From an uncultured Mycoplasmatota bacterium (GTDB lineage Bacteria; Bacillota_I; Bacilli_A; RF39; UBA660): a DNA stretch of 64,000 bases. The notes under the pieces were generated by a model. The model had not been told where the DNA came from. It searched no databases and worked only from the letters and a program-made list of their open reading frames with translations. Below are positions 8,251 through 17,195 of the stretch, in pieces. The DNA lies in the NCBI GenBank assembly GCA_900552495.1, contig URZY01000006.1, positions 1-64,000 of the forward strand. The letters run 5' to 3'. The translations under genes were made by a program, and so were the position numbers. Each line of letters opens with the position of its first letter. The stretch's first letter is position 1.

Positions 8251-8772
8251 TTAAAAGTACTTATTTATTATTTCTTCAATAAACGATGTATACTCAATAT
8301 CAGTAGTATTTTCGTCTTCAGCTTCTAATAGGCAAAGTGGGGGAAATAAAATACACCAAAAGTTTTCTCCTAAACCATCACCTAAAGTTATTACTAAAGA
8401 CTCATATTCCCCGGCTTCATACTTTATTCCTTTATATTCTTTTTCAGGAAAATAATTTAATCCATAATTGATTGAATATTTTTCAGAGGCATTTAATTCT
8501 TTGAGAGTTTTTTCTACAACTTGACTAAATTCAGGTATTGACTGTTTAATATTTTGTCTAGAGGTGGATAGGTCTTTAGGTGTAAATTCAATTTTTTTAA
8601 TAGTAGAATTTAAATTAGTAACTATTTGTTTTTTTATGTACTGGTCTTTTTCTTTATTACTATTAGCAATTACCCTAAAGCGAATTGCCTCTCTTGGGAC
8701 AGTTACAGTTGCTTGTTTATTTAAGCAAAGAATAGTTATTATTATAAATATAATTACGGTTAGTTTTTTCAT
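8251..8772 (-). CDS. spoIIR: Stage II sporulation protein R (SpoIIR)
   Basis: Secreted signalling protein that in Bacillus is made in the forespore and triggers SpoIIGA processing of pro-sigmaE. It is 173 residues with an N-terminal signal/anchor (residues 3-17). Diagnostic motifs are IRFRVIANSNKEKDQYIK near residue 30, YEAGEYESLVITLGDGLGEN, and NFWCILFPPLCLLE near 138. The order spoIIR-prmC-prfA is as in Bacillus. The start codon directly follows the T tract of the prmC terminator and its GAGG site lies in the 3' arm of that hairpin. No sigmaF promoter was identified with confidence. Confidence 0.93.
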   Translation of the reverse strand: MKKLTVIIFIIITILCLNKQATVTVPREAIRFRVIANSNKEKDQYIKKQIVTNLNSTIKKIEFTPKDLSTSRQNIKQSIPEFSQVVEKTLKELNASEKYSINYGLNYFPEKEYKGIKYEAGEYESLVITLGDGLGENFWCILFPPLCLLEAEDENTTDIEYTSFIEEIINKYF

Positions 8773-8808
8773 AAAAAAACCTCACTTTCATTTTAATAGT
8801 GAGGTTTT
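8773..8808 (-). terminator. Terminator after prmC that also masks the spoIIR ribosome-binding site
   Basis: On the minus strand AAAACCTCACT pairs perfectly with AGTGAGGTTTT around an 11-base loop, followed by T residues and then immediately the spoIIR ATG. The only GAGG available to spoIIR is inside the 3' arm. Confidence 0.8.
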
Positions 8809-8818
8809 AAAAATTTTT

Positions 8819-9643
8819 TTATTCAAGATTTTTAAAAATAAATAACATTCTATCTTTACCGGATAAGTCTTTTTTTACTTCAATCTTTATATTATCAAGA
8901 TACTGATTTGCCAAATTAGTTATTGCGGTGGCTTGAGTCATGCCGATCTCAAAAGCAATTAAACAGCGTTCTTTCATATGGTTAGCTACTTCTTTCAAAA
9001 TCTTCCGATAACAAGATAGACCATCAGCTCCGGCATAGAGTGCTAGATGAGGCTCATTATTCTTTACAATTGCCTCGATTTCTTCATCTGTTTTGATATA
9101 TGGCGGGTTACTAATAATAACGTCATACTTCTTAGTTATGTTTTGAAACATATCACTGTGGATTAAATTAGCTTTAGATGAATGTTTTACACAGTTATTG
9201 TGGGCAACTTCTAAGGCTTTGGGACTGATATCTACTAAATCCACAGATTTTGTGGAAACTTTTTTTTCTATAGTTAGACCAATGACCCCACTTCCACACC
9301 CTAAATCAATTATATCCACAGGAGTTGAGAAAAACCTATTAATATAGTAAAGCGTAGACTCCACTAATTCCTCAGTTTCAAATCTGGGTATTAAAACATT
9401 TTCATTAATATCGTATATAGCTCCATAGAAATTGACATTACCAATAACGTATTGAAGGGGTTTTCCTTGTCTTAGAGCATCAATTTCTTTTTTGTATAAG
9501 TCGCTCTTATCCTCTGCAACAATGTCATTCAAGTGATTTAATAATTCTAAAGGATTTAAATTCAATAATTCTGCGAGTAATATTTTGGCTATATCTGAGT
9601 GACAATAACCTTTGCCATATATTAGTAAATCTTCTACTCGCAT
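8819..9643 (-). CDS. prmC: Release factor glutamine methyltransferase (PrmC)
   Basis: N5-methylates the Gln of the GGQ motif in release factors. 274 residues: an N-terminal helical domain (about 1-75) and a Rossmann methyltransferase domain with the SAM loop DLGCGSGVIG near 115 and the signature NPPYI near 180. It begins 11 bases after prfA, encoding its substrate, and both form one transcript ending in the terminator before spoIIR. Confidence 0.93.
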   Translation of the reverse strand: MRVEDLLIYGKGYCHSDIAKILLAELLNLNPLELLNHLNDIVAEDKSDLYKKEIDALRQGKPLQYVIGNVNFYGAIYDINENVLIPRFETEELVESTLYYINRFFSTPVDIIDLGCGSGVIGLTIEKKVSTKSVDLVDISPKALEVAHNNCVKHSSKANLIHSDMFQNITKKYDVIISNPPYIKTDEEIEAIVKNNEPHLALYAGADGLSCYRKILKEVANHMKERCLIAFEIGMTQATAITNLANQYLDNIKIEVKKDLSGKDRMLFIFKNLE

Positions 9644-9654
9644 CTTTACATCTC

Positions 9655-10716
9655 CTATTCCTCTCCTTGAAGTTTTCTTTTTTGATCTTCTTGGATTAAG
9701 GCATTTATTACATCGCTTAAGTCACCGTCCATTACACGATCTAAGTTTTTAGTAGTAAATCCTATTCTGTGGTCAGTAACTCTATTTTGTGGATAATTAT
9801 ATGTCCTAATTTTCTCAGCACGGTCTCCTGTACCGATTTTACTACGACGAGCCTCTCCTGCTTCTTCTAATTGTTTTTGAAGTTCTAATTCATATAGTCT
9901 TGTTTTTAAAACCTTCATGGCCTGTTCTTTATTTTGAATCTGGCTACGTTCATTTTGACATGTTACCACGGTATTTGTTGGTAAATGGGTAATTCTTACA
10001 GCTGAGTCAGTTGTATTGACACCTTGGCCACCACAACCACTAGAACGATAAATATCAATTCTTAAATCGCTTGGATTAATTTGAATATCAATATCATCAT
10101 CAGCTTCAGGCATAACTAAAACAGTGGCTGTTGATGTTTGTAAACGACCATTTGCTTCTGTTACTGGAACACGTTGAACACGATGTGAACCACTTTCATA
10201 TTTTAATAATGAGTAAGCATTGGCTCCTTTAATGATAAATTCAATTTGACTAAAGCCACCAGCTGTTCCATCAACTGAATTATATACTTGATATGTAAAT
10301 CCTTGCTTTTCGGCGTATCTTGTATACATTCTGAACAGATCTCCAGCAAAAATATTAGCTTCATCACCGCCAGCTGCACCTCTAATTTCCATAACTACAT
10401 TTTTGTCATCATTAGGGTCTTTAGGAATTAATAATATCTCTAGTTCACCATCTAATCTTTCTTTTTCAGCCTCTAAATCTTTTAATTCCTCTTTAGCCAT
10501 TTCGCCAAGATCAGGATCCTTGGTCATTTCTCTAGTATTTTCAATATCTTCTAAGACTTTTTTGTAACGTTTATAACAAACTACAATATCTTCTAATGAT
10601 GCCATTTCCTTGGAGTATTCACGTGTTTTTTTTATGTCACCTAATACTTCTGGCTTGGTTAATTGTTGTTCTAATTGACTATACTTTTCTAATGTAGCCT
10701 CTAATCTTTCTATCAT
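9655..10716 (-). CDS. prfA: Peptide chain release factor 1
   Basis: Recognises UAA and UAG and triggers peptide release; about 353 residues. The GGQ loop is seen in SSGCGGQGVNTTDSAVRITH, and RSKIGTGDRAEKIRTYN is typical of RF1. ATG at 10716 is preferred (protein starts MIERLEATLEK). A GTG nine bases upstream is part of the AGGGTGA ribosome-binding site. It heads the prfA-prmC pair. Confidence 0.95.
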   Translation of the reverse strand: MIERLEATLEKYSQLEQQLTKPEVLGDIKKTREYSKEMASLEDIVVCYKRYKKVLEDIENTREMTKDPDLGEMAKEELKDLEAEKERLDGELEILLIPKDPNDDKNVVMEIRGAAGGDEANIFAGDLFRMYTRYAEKQGFTYQVYNSVDGTAGGFSQIEFIIKGANAYSLLKYESGSHRVQRVPVTEANGRLQTSTATVLVMPEADDDIDIQINPSDLRIDIYRSSGCGGQGVNTTDSAVRITHLPTNTVVTCQNERSQIQNKEQAMKVLKTRLYELELQKQLEEAGEARRSKIGTGDRAEKIRTYNYPQNRVTDHRIGFTTKNLDRVMDGDLSDVINALIQEDQKRKLQGEE

Positions 10717-10773
10717 AATTTTCACCCTACTCTTTCTCGGTAATCAGTTGTATTATATCATATTTCTTTTAAG

Positions 10774-10799
10774 AAAAAAACTAGATTATTGTTCTAGTT
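10774..10799 (-). terminator. Intrinsic terminator after rpoE
   Basis: On the minus strand AACTAGA and TCTAGTT pair around a 7-base loop, followed by seven T residues. Confidence 0.75.
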
Positions 10800-11235
10800 C
10801 TAATTCATCTTCATCAATTACTACTAAATCTTTTAGTTCTTCATTAGTATCTTCATCATAATCTTCTTCTTCAGTATCATCAAAGTTGTCTTCTAAAGAA
10901 TCATCCTCTGTTTCTTCTTCATTATCATTTTCTATGTCTTCTTCTTCATCGTCATCTTCTTCTGTTACCTTAACAATCTTATCAGAGGTATGACGATTTC
11001 TTAAATCCCATGTTCCATCTTCTAATAATATAAATCTTTTATCTGTTGATAAAGCTGTATAATAATCTCCAATCTTATTCTCAAATGTACTTTCTGGTAA
11101 TTCTAGTAATTTGATGATTTTTTTGAAAAGATCAGCTGTATTTATTGATTTTTTACTTTCTTCTAATATTAAATTAGTTATATCTTTGTTTGATAGTAAT
11201 TCTAAATCTTCTTTAGTCATTTTTTTAATACTCAT
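10786..11235 (-). CDS. rpoE: RNA polymerase delta subunit
   Basis: RNA polymerase accessory subunit found in Bacilli. 149 residues: an N-terminal HARE-type winged-helix domain (about 5-80, including ADLFKKIIKLL and FILLEDGTWDLR) and a highly acidic, disordered C-terminal tail rich in Asp and Glu. This architecture is diagnostic and is one of the best class-level markers in the window. The start has an AGGAGG site. It is followed by its own terminator. Confidence 0.92.
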   Translation of the reverse strand: MSIKKMTKEDLELLSNKDITNLILEESKKSINTADLFKKIIKLLELPESTFENKIGDYYTALSTDKRFILLEDGTWDLRNRHTSDKIVKVTEEDDDEEEDIENDNEEETEDDSLEDNFDDTEEEDYDEDTNEELKDLVVIDEDELELEQ

Positions 11236-11269
11236 ATTGACCTCCTATATTAAAACATTATATGTTTAA

Positions 11270-11311
11270 TAAACAAAGTTTGTTAGCACTAAAAAGCACC
11301 AACAAACTTAT
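11270..11311 (-). other. Long inverted repeat between argS and rpoE
   Basis: On the minus strand AAGTTTGTT and AACAAACTT pair around a loop of about 16 bases that contains GGTGC and GTGCT. No clear T tract follows. It may be a weak argS terminator or part of the rpoE leader. Confidence 0.4.
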
Positions 11312-11342
11312 AGCATAGATTTAATACAATTACAACACTTTT

Positions 11343-13091
11343 TTACATTTTTTCTGGAACTTTTATTCCAAGAACATCTAAAAGTAAATTATTTATATCA
11401 TATACAAGTTTGGTTAAAACTAACCATGATTCTTGTAATTGTTGATTATTTTCAACTAAAACTTTATTCTCAGAATAGAATTTGTTATATAAAGAAGTCA
11501 ATTTATATAGATATTCAGCAATATCATTTAATGACTTAACCTCTTTTGACTTGGTTAAAACTGTAGGTAGGCTTAAAATAGTTAAAGCAATTTCTCTTTC
11601 TGTTTCGCCGTTTAATAAATGCATTTTTTCTTGTTTTAAATGAGTTGCTTTGGCAAGTAATGATTTCATTCTAATAGTTGAATAAAGTATATAAGAACCT
11701 GTTTTTCCATCTAAATCTGCAAACTTTTCTAGTTCAAAAATATAGTCTGTTGCTCTAAATGGTAGGAAATCAGCATATTTTAAAGCCGCTATTGCCACAA
11801 TTTCAGATATTTCTTTTCTTTCTGCTTCTGTTACAGATTCTGGATCAATTTTTTTAGCAGTTTCTTCAGTAACTAAATTAATAAGATTTTTTAAGGACAT
11901 AACTCCACCATCTCTTGTTTTAAATGGTTTGCCATCCTTTCCATTCATGGTTCCAAATGGAATATGTTCTAACACTACTCTATCTTCTAGTAATTTTGCT
12001 TTTCGCGCTGCACGAAATACTTGTTCAAAATGTAAGGATTGTCTTCCGTCTGTTACGTACCAGATTTCATCGGGATTGTATTCTTTTTTTCGTTGAAGAA
12101 TAGTGGCAAGGTCAGTTGTTTGGTAGGAAATTGTGCCATTTGATTTAACAAATAATAGTGGTGGCATTGGAGCATTGTCTGTTTCTTCTTTGACATCAAC
12201 TATTTTAGCACCTTCACTGTCTTCCAAAATTCCTGCTTTTTCGAAAATATCATTTAATTCAGTAAAGTACTCGACAGCATCACTTTCGCCTAACCATAAT
12301 TCAAATTGGACATTTAATTGATCGTAGACCTTTTTTATATCTGATTTAGAAATTTCCACAACTTTTTTCCAAAGATCATAGTATCCTCTCGTTTTATTTT
12401 GTATTTTAGCAGTTACCTCTCGAGCCTCTTCTAAGTAAGCCTCATCTTCTTTGGATTTATTTGAAGCAGTTGGATAAATTTTTTCTAAATCGGCATTAGT
12501 AATTGGCAATTCAACTTCACTATAGTCACCGGTATAATTATTATCGAAATAAGGTAAATTTGGATACATCTTTTTTATTTCTAATACAACTAATCCAAGA
12601 GGACGACCATAATCTCCTAAATGGGCATCACCTAACACTTCATGACCTAGTAATTTGGCTAATCTTTTTAATGCTTCGCCAATATTAGCACTTCTTAAGT
12701 GACCGACATGCAAAGCTTTAGAAACATTGGCACCACCATAATCTATTACTATTCTCTTAGGTGGCTCTTTATCAATATTTTCTTCAATATGTCCGGATAT
12801 TGAGTTTAAGATTTTAACTAAATATTCATCTGTTAAAGTAATATTAATAAATCCTGGTCCTGCAATATTTACATTTGTAAAGCGTTTATCCATATCTAAT
12901 AATTTTTTAATATCTTCGGCAATTAATCTTGGATTTTTTCCATATTTTTTGGCTAAAGTCATGGCATCATTTATTTGATATTGACCTAAATCCTTTCTTC
13001 CAGAAGGTTGCAAAACTAAGTTTTCCACTTCGTAACCTGCATTTTTGACTAATTCTTGTAAATCATTTGTTATATTTTTAATTATACTCAT
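11343..13091 (-). CDS. argS: Arginyl-tRNA synthetase
   Basis: Charges tRNA-Arg. 582 residues with the N-terminal Arg-tRNA synthetase additional domain (about 1-90), the class I HIGH signature as HVGHLRSANIG near 128, and the C-terminal DALR anticodon-binding domain (about 465-582, ending LGIKVPEKM). A canonical KMSKS is absent, replaced by GGVMSLKNLI, which is common in ArgS. It follows ywiB by one base, the Bacillus arrangement. Confidence 0.95.
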   Translation of the reverse strand: MSIIKNITNDLQELVKNAGYEVENLVLQPSGRKDLGQYQINDAMTLAKKYGKNPRLIAEDIKKLLDMDKRFTNVNIAGPGFINITLTDEYLVKILNSISGHIEENIDKEPPKRIVIDYGGANVSKALHVGHLRSANIGEALKRLAKLLGHEVLGDAHLGDYGRPLGLVVLEIKKMYPNLPYFDNNYTGDYSEVELPITNADLEKIYPTASNKSKEDEAYLEEAREVTAKIQNKTRGYYDLWKKVVEISKSDIKKVYDQLNVQFELWLGESDAVEYFTELNDIFEKAGILEDSEGAKIVDVKEETDNAPMPPLLFVKSNGTISYQTTDLATILQRKKEYNPDEIWYVTDGRQSLHFEQVFRAARKAKLLEDRVVLEHIPFGTMNGKDGKPFKTRDGGVMSLKNLINLVTEETAKKIDPESVTEAERKEISEIVAIAALKYADFLPFRATDYIFELEKFADLDGKTGSYILYSTIRMKSLLAKATHLKQEKMHLLNGETEREIALTILSLPTVLTKSKEVKSLNDIAEYLYKLTSLYNKFYSENKVLVENNQQLQESWLVLTKLVYDINNLLLDVLGIKVPEKM

Positions 13092-13092
13092 A

Positions 13093-13452
13093 TTATTTCA
13101 CCTCTATTTTGTAGTTAAATGGTTGATCTTCAACCCAAAAAATAATCTCTATATTTTGATTATCTCTTTTTATATCACTTGTTTTCAAAGTTAAATCAAA
13201 TTTTCTTCCTAACTCTTTTATTAAAATCGTTCCCCGGGAATTTTTGCCTTTATTAAAGACATAATTCATTTTTAAAGAATCATTTTCGCGAATCAATTCT
13301 TTAGTACGATAATTAAATGACGTTTTCGTCCGCTGATCATCTTTTTCATTATAGATGATAATGCCATCGGCCTCTCTAAAAATAGCTGGCACATCGTATT
13401 CATAAATTTTTTCTTCTGTTTTTAAAATTGTATGAATATTAATTTTTGACAT
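13093..13452 (-). CDS. ywiB: DUF1934 family protein (YwiB-like)
   Basis: A 119-residue all-beta protein, predicted calycin/lipocalin-like fold, of unknown function. The family is recognised mostly from the DUF1934 pattern of alternating strands and from its invariant position directly upstream of argS. The stop is almost contiguous with the argS start. A -10 sequence TATAAT lies about 30 bases upstream on the minus strand. Confidence 0.75.
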   Translation of the reverse strand: MSKINIHTILKTEEKIYEYDVPAIFREADGIIIYNEKDDQRTKTSFNYRTKELIRENDSLKMNYVFNKGKNSRGTILIKELGRKFDLTLKTSDIKRDNQNIEIIFWVEDQPFNYKIEVK

Positions 13453-13560
13453 GTTATCACCTACTTCAAATTCATGTTTAGATTATACCATAATTCTTTT
13501 TTTTTTCATACATATTTTAGTCTTTTACCTTTAATAATAATAGTAAAAGGAATGGTATTT

Positions 13561-15534
13561 ATGAAGAAAAAAAGAAAATTTGTATTTAAATTTATAAGAT
13601 TTATGTTTCTCTTAGGAATTATTATACTTAGTTGTTCCTTTTTATATGTAAAATTTTCACCTAAATTACAAATTAATACGGCAAATAGTATGAGTTTATA
13701 TGATATAAATAATGAAGTTTTTTTTAAAGGTAACGAAACAAAGGAATGGGTTTCTTTAAAGGATATATCTCCCTATTTAATTGAGGCAACAATTGCAACA
13801 GAAGATAAAAATTTTTATAAACATTTTGGCTTTGATTTTTTGAGAATTTTAAAGGCAAGTTATATTAATATTAAGTCTGGTCAAACTGTTCAAGGTGCTT
13901 CAACAATTTCTCAGCAGTACGCTAAAAACTTATTTTTAGATTTTGATAAAACTTGGAAAAGAAAATGGGATGAATTATGGTACACATTAAGAATAGAGGC
14001 AAATTATTCTAAAGATGAAATACTGGAAGGTTATTTAAATACTATTAACTATGGCCATGGCAAATACGGAATTGAAAATGCTAGTAAATATTATTTTAAT
14101 AAATCAGCTAAAGATTTAACATTGGCCGAAGCTAGTATATTGACTGGGATTCCTAAATCACCCGCTAATTACTCCCCTTTAGTTAATTTAGAATTGGCTA
14201 AAAAGCGGCAAAAGATTATTTTAAATTTAATGGTTGAAAATGGCGTAATTACGGAAAAAGAAAAGGAAGAAGCTTACAATACAAAACTTGAGTTTGTTGG
14301 AAATAGTGAAAAAGAAGAATTATCTACGTTAATGTATTACCATGATGCGGTTATTGAGGAACTAGAAGAAATTGATGCCATCCCGGAATCATATAATGAT
14401 ATTCAAGGATTAAAAATTTATACTAATTTAGATATCGAGGCACAAAAAGAGTTAGAAAAAAATATTAAAGAAAATATTCCTGAGGATTCAGAAATACAAT
14501 CTTCTGCTGTAATGATGAATCCAAAGACAGGCGGAATTATAGCTTTAGTTGGGGGAAGAGATTATAATAAATCATCTTACAATCGAGCTACTGATTCTGT
14601 TAGACAAGTTGGTTCAACGATGAAACCATATTTGTATTATGCTGCTTTGGAAAGTGGTTTTACTACAAGTAGTGCTTTTACTAGTGAAGAAACTACATTT
14701 ACATTTAATAATCAGGAAGAATATTCACCACAAAATTATAATAAAACCTATGGTAATAAACCAATATCTATGGCTGCAGCAGTTGCTTATTCAGAAAATA
14801 TTTATGCAGTTAAAACCCACTTATTTTTAGGAAGTGATGCTTTAATAAACGTTGCCAGAAGAGTAGGTATAACAGCGTCTTTGGAAGCTGTTCCTTCTTT
14901 ACCTCTCGGGACAAATGAAATTAGCATTATTGAAATGGCGGCTGGGTATTCGGCATTTGCTAACCTTGGCTATAAAGTTAAACCTCATTTAATAGAAAAA
15001 ATTGTTGATGCTAAGGGAAATGTTTTGTATGAAGCAAAAGAAGAAAAGGATTTAGTTCTTAATCCAAGTATTGTTTTTATTTTAAATAATATGTTAACTG
15101 CTACTTATGATCCTTTATTTATTGACTACAATTATCCAACTGCAGTTGGTCTTTCTTCTAAATTGACTCATAAATATGCTTTAAAAAGTGGAACTACGTA
15201 TGCTGATAATTGGAATATTGGTTTTAATAATGATGTTTTGTGTGCCGTATGGGTGGGATATGACGATAGTAGAAGTTTAAATACTACAGAATATAAATAT
15301 GCACAGAATATTTGGTATAAATCAATTGAAGCTATTGAAGAAGGAAAAACTGATGAAGAGACTTGGTACGAAGTGCCAAAAAATGTCTCCGGCGTTTTTG
15401 TTGATCCAATCTCTGGAAAACCGGTTACAGACGCTAATCAAAAGAAAAAACTAATGTATTTTATTAAGGGCACAGAGCCAATGGCTACTGATCCCGTTTT
15501 TGATGAAATTTTAGAGAAGGATAATGATGTTTAA
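13561..15534 (+). CDS. pbpG: Class A penicillin-binding protein (GT51 transglycosylase plus transpeptidase)
   Basis: Bifunctional peptidoglycan synthase of 657 residues with one N-terminal membrane helix (about 10-30). The GT51 domain shows ATEDKNFYKHFGFD with the catalytic Glu, and GASTISQQYAKNL. The transpeptidase shows SxxK as GSTMKPY, SxN as SEN, and KTG as KSGT. All catalytic residues are present. The symbol is inferred from its position next to ywiB-argS, where Bacillus has the sporulation-linked pbpG; a general PBP1 is possible. The start at 13561 is supported by AAAGGA upstream, and the open frame 5' of it is not used. Confidence 0.88.
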   Translation: MKKKRKFVFKFIRFMFLLGIIILSCSFLYVKFSPKLQINTANSMSLYDINNEVFFKGNETKEWVSLKDISPYLIEATIATEDKNFYKHFGFDFLRILKASYINIKSGQTVQGASTISQQYAKNLFLDFDKTWKRKWDELWYTLRIEANYSKDEILEGYLNTINYGHGKYGIENASKYYFNKSAKDLTLAEASILTGIPKSPANYSPLVNLELAKKRQKIILNLMVENGVITEKEKEEAYNTKLEFVGNSEKEELSTLMYYHDAVIEELEEIDAIPESYNDIQGLKIYTNLDIEAQKELEKNIKENIPEDSEIQSSAVMMNPKTGGIIALVGGRDYNKSSYNRATDSVRQVGSTMKPYLYYAALESGFTTSSAFTSEETTFTFNNQEEYSPQNYNKTYGNKPISMAAAVAYSENIYAVKTHLFLGSDALINVARRVGITASLEAVPSLPLGTNEISIIEMAAGYSAFANLGYKVKPHLIEKIVDAKGNVLYEAKEEKDLVLNPSIVFILNNMLTATYDPLFIDYNYPTAVGLSSKLTHKYALKSGTTYADNWNIGFNNDVLCAVWVGYDDSRSLNTTEYKYAQNIWYKSIEAIEEGKTDEETWYEVPKNVSGVFVDPISGKPVTDANQKKKLMYFIKGTEPMATDPVFDEILEKDNDV

Positions 15535-15556
15535 AAAATTATTTAATAATATATAA

Positions 15557-15585
15557 TTGTTAAAAGCAAGAGAATTTGCTATAAT
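15557..15585 (+). promoter_or_regulatory. SigA-type promoter of the LemA-like gene
   Basis: TTGTTA (15557-15562) and TATAAT (15580-15585) are 17 bases apart, about 25 bases before the start codon. Confidence 0.65.
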
Positions 15586-15608
15586 TATCATAGTATTGAG
15601 GTGATGAT

Positions 15609-16142
15609 ATGTTATATATTATTTTAGGAATAATTTTTGTGATTTTTATTATTTTAATAATAATTTCTATTAGCTATAATAAATTTAGATTTGCAATAAT
15701 AAAAATCGATGAGGCAGAAAATAATATTGAAGTGTTATTACAAAAGAAAATAGAATTACTAGATAGAACTAGACCCATTATTATGAAAGAATTAAAATTA
15801 GAAGAGTTTTTAGACGAAATTGAATTTTTAAAAGAAAGTAAGATTAATCATTTTGAAATGAATAATAGTCTAAAAGACTGTCATACTGTTTTAGTAAAAA
15901 CACTCGATGATAATGAAAAGTTGTTAAAAAGTGAAACTCTTGTATCAGTTGTGGAAGAGATTAATAGTAATGAAGAAGCAATTGTTGGCTGTACTAAATT
16001 TTATAATGATAGTGTAGTGGAGTTTAATAGATTGGTTGGAGCTTTTCCTTCTAATATTGTTGCTTTTTTATGGAGATATAAGAGAAAAGAATTTTACAAT
16101 AATGAAAAAAGAGAAATGTATGAAATTTTAAATGAGAAGTAG
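15609..16142 (+). CDS. LemA-family membrane protein
   Basis: A 177-residue protein with an N-terminal membrane helix (residues 2-24) and a helical-bundle domain. AENNIEVLLQKKIELL near residue 37 and FPSNIVAF near 152 match the LemA family. Function of the family is poorly defined. It has its own promoter and ends 15 bases before pta, so the two are probably co-transcribed. Confidence 0.75.
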   Translation: MLYIILGIIFVIFIILIIISISYNKFRFAIIKIDEAENNIEVLLQKKIELLDRTRPIIMKELKLEEFLDEIEFLKESKINHFEMNNSLKDCHTVLVKTLDDNEKLLKSETLVSVVEEINSNEEAIVGCTKFYNDSVVEFNRLVGAFPSNIVAFLWRYKRKEFYNNEKREMYEILNEK

Positions 16143-16157
16143 AAAGAAGTGAAAAGC

Positions 16158-17153
16158 ATGAGTTTTATTGAAAACATTAAAGAAAGAGCTAAAAGGGATA
16201 TTAAGACTATTGTTCTTCCTGAGTCTATGGATAGACGAATCTTGGAAGCAGCGAGCGTGATATTAAAAGAAAAAATAGCAAATATAATTATTATTGGTAA
16301 AGAGGAAGAGATTCAAAATACTGCTAAAGATTTAGATATAGGTGGAGCAACTATTATAAATCCGTTTACTAGTGAGTTAACTGAGGAATTAACTTTAAAA
16401 TTGGTTGACCTACGTAAGAATAAAGGATTAACTTATGCTGAGGCAAAGAAAACTTTATTGGAAGATTATATGTATTATGCCTGCATGCTAGTTAAAGTTG
16501 GAAAAGCAGATGGTTGTGTTTCTGGGGCATGTCATTCAACATCTAATACATTAAGACCTGCATTGCAAATAATTAAAACTAAGCCAGGGGTAGAATTAGT
16601 ATCGGCATTCTTCCTGATGGTTGTTCCAGAATGTAACTTAGGAGCTAATGGTACATTTATTTTTGCTGATTGTGGATTAGAACAGAATCCAGATGCAAAT
16701 AAATTAGCAGCAATCGCTCAAAGTAGTGCTGAGAGTTTTAATTTATTGGTTGAAGTTGAACCAAAAGTTGCATTCTTGTCACATTCCACTATGGGTAGTG
16801 CTAAACATAGTGATGTCGATAAGGTTGTTGAGGCAGTTAAGATTGCTAAAGATAAATATCCAGATTATAAGATGGATGGAGAATTGCAATTAGATGCAGC
16901 TATCATTCCGGAGGTGGCAATGTCTAAAGCTCCAAATAGTGAAGTAGCTGGTCAAGCTAATGTATTAGTATTTCCAGACTTAGATGCTGGTAATATTGGT
17001 TATAAATTAGTTCAAAGACTTGCTAAGGCTGAAGCTTATGGACCAATATGTCAAGGTATTGCTGCTCCAGTTAATGACTTGTCAAGAGGTTGCAGCGTTG
17101 ATGATATTGTCGGAGTTGTTGCCATTACGGCTGTTCAAGCCCAAAATAAGTAA
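16158..17153 (+). CDS. pta: Phosphate acetyltransferase
   Basis: Converts acetyl-CoA and phosphate to acetyl phosphate for ATP generation through acetate kinase. About 331 residues, the short Pta form of Bacilli. SGACHSTSNTLRPALQIIKT and the C-terminal GPICQGIAAPVNDLSRGCSVDD are diagnostic. ATG at 16158 is chosen because AAGAAGTGA precedes it at the right distance; the in-frame GTG upstream is part of that site. No ackA is adjacent. Confidence 0.93.
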   Translation: MSFIENIKERAKRDIKTIVLPESMDRRILEAASVILKEKIANIIIIGKEEEIQNTAKDLDIGGATIINPFTSELTEELTLKLVDLRKNKGLTYAEAKKTLLEDYMYYACMLVKVGKADGCVSGACHSTSNTLRPALQIIKTKPGVELVSAFFLMVVPECNLGANGTFIFADCGLEQNPDANKLAAIAQSSAESFNLLVEVEPKVAFLSHSTMGSAKHSDVDKVVEAVKIAKDKYPDYKMDGELQLDAAIIPEVAMSKAPNSEVAGQANVLVFPDLDAGNIGYKLVQRLAKAEAYGPICQGIAAPVNDLSRGCSVDDIVGVVAITAVQAQNK

Positions 17154-17160
17154 AAAATAA

Positions 17161-17184
17161 AAAGCTCAATAGAGAGCTTTTTTT
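17161..17184. terminator. Terminator between pta and the 652-residue gene, possibly bidirectional
   Basis: AAAGCTC and GAGCTTT pair around a 6-base loop with T residues following on the plus strand. A run of A residues upstream gives a T tract on the minus strand too, so it can serve both converging genes. Confidence 0.8.
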
Positions 17185-17195
17185 GTCTATAAAAT

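Noticed and set aside
13230..13243. GTTCCCCGGGAATT inside the ywiB gene as a third Noc site
   Set aside because: It shares the CCCGGG core but has three mismatches to ATTTCCCGGGAAAT and lies in coding sequence; the two others are exact.
13474..13560. Upstream extension of the class A PBP
   Set aside because: It overlaps the ywiB promoter region and would put an extra hydrophobic stretch before the true basic-plus-membrane N-terminus; the ribosome-binding site favours 13561.
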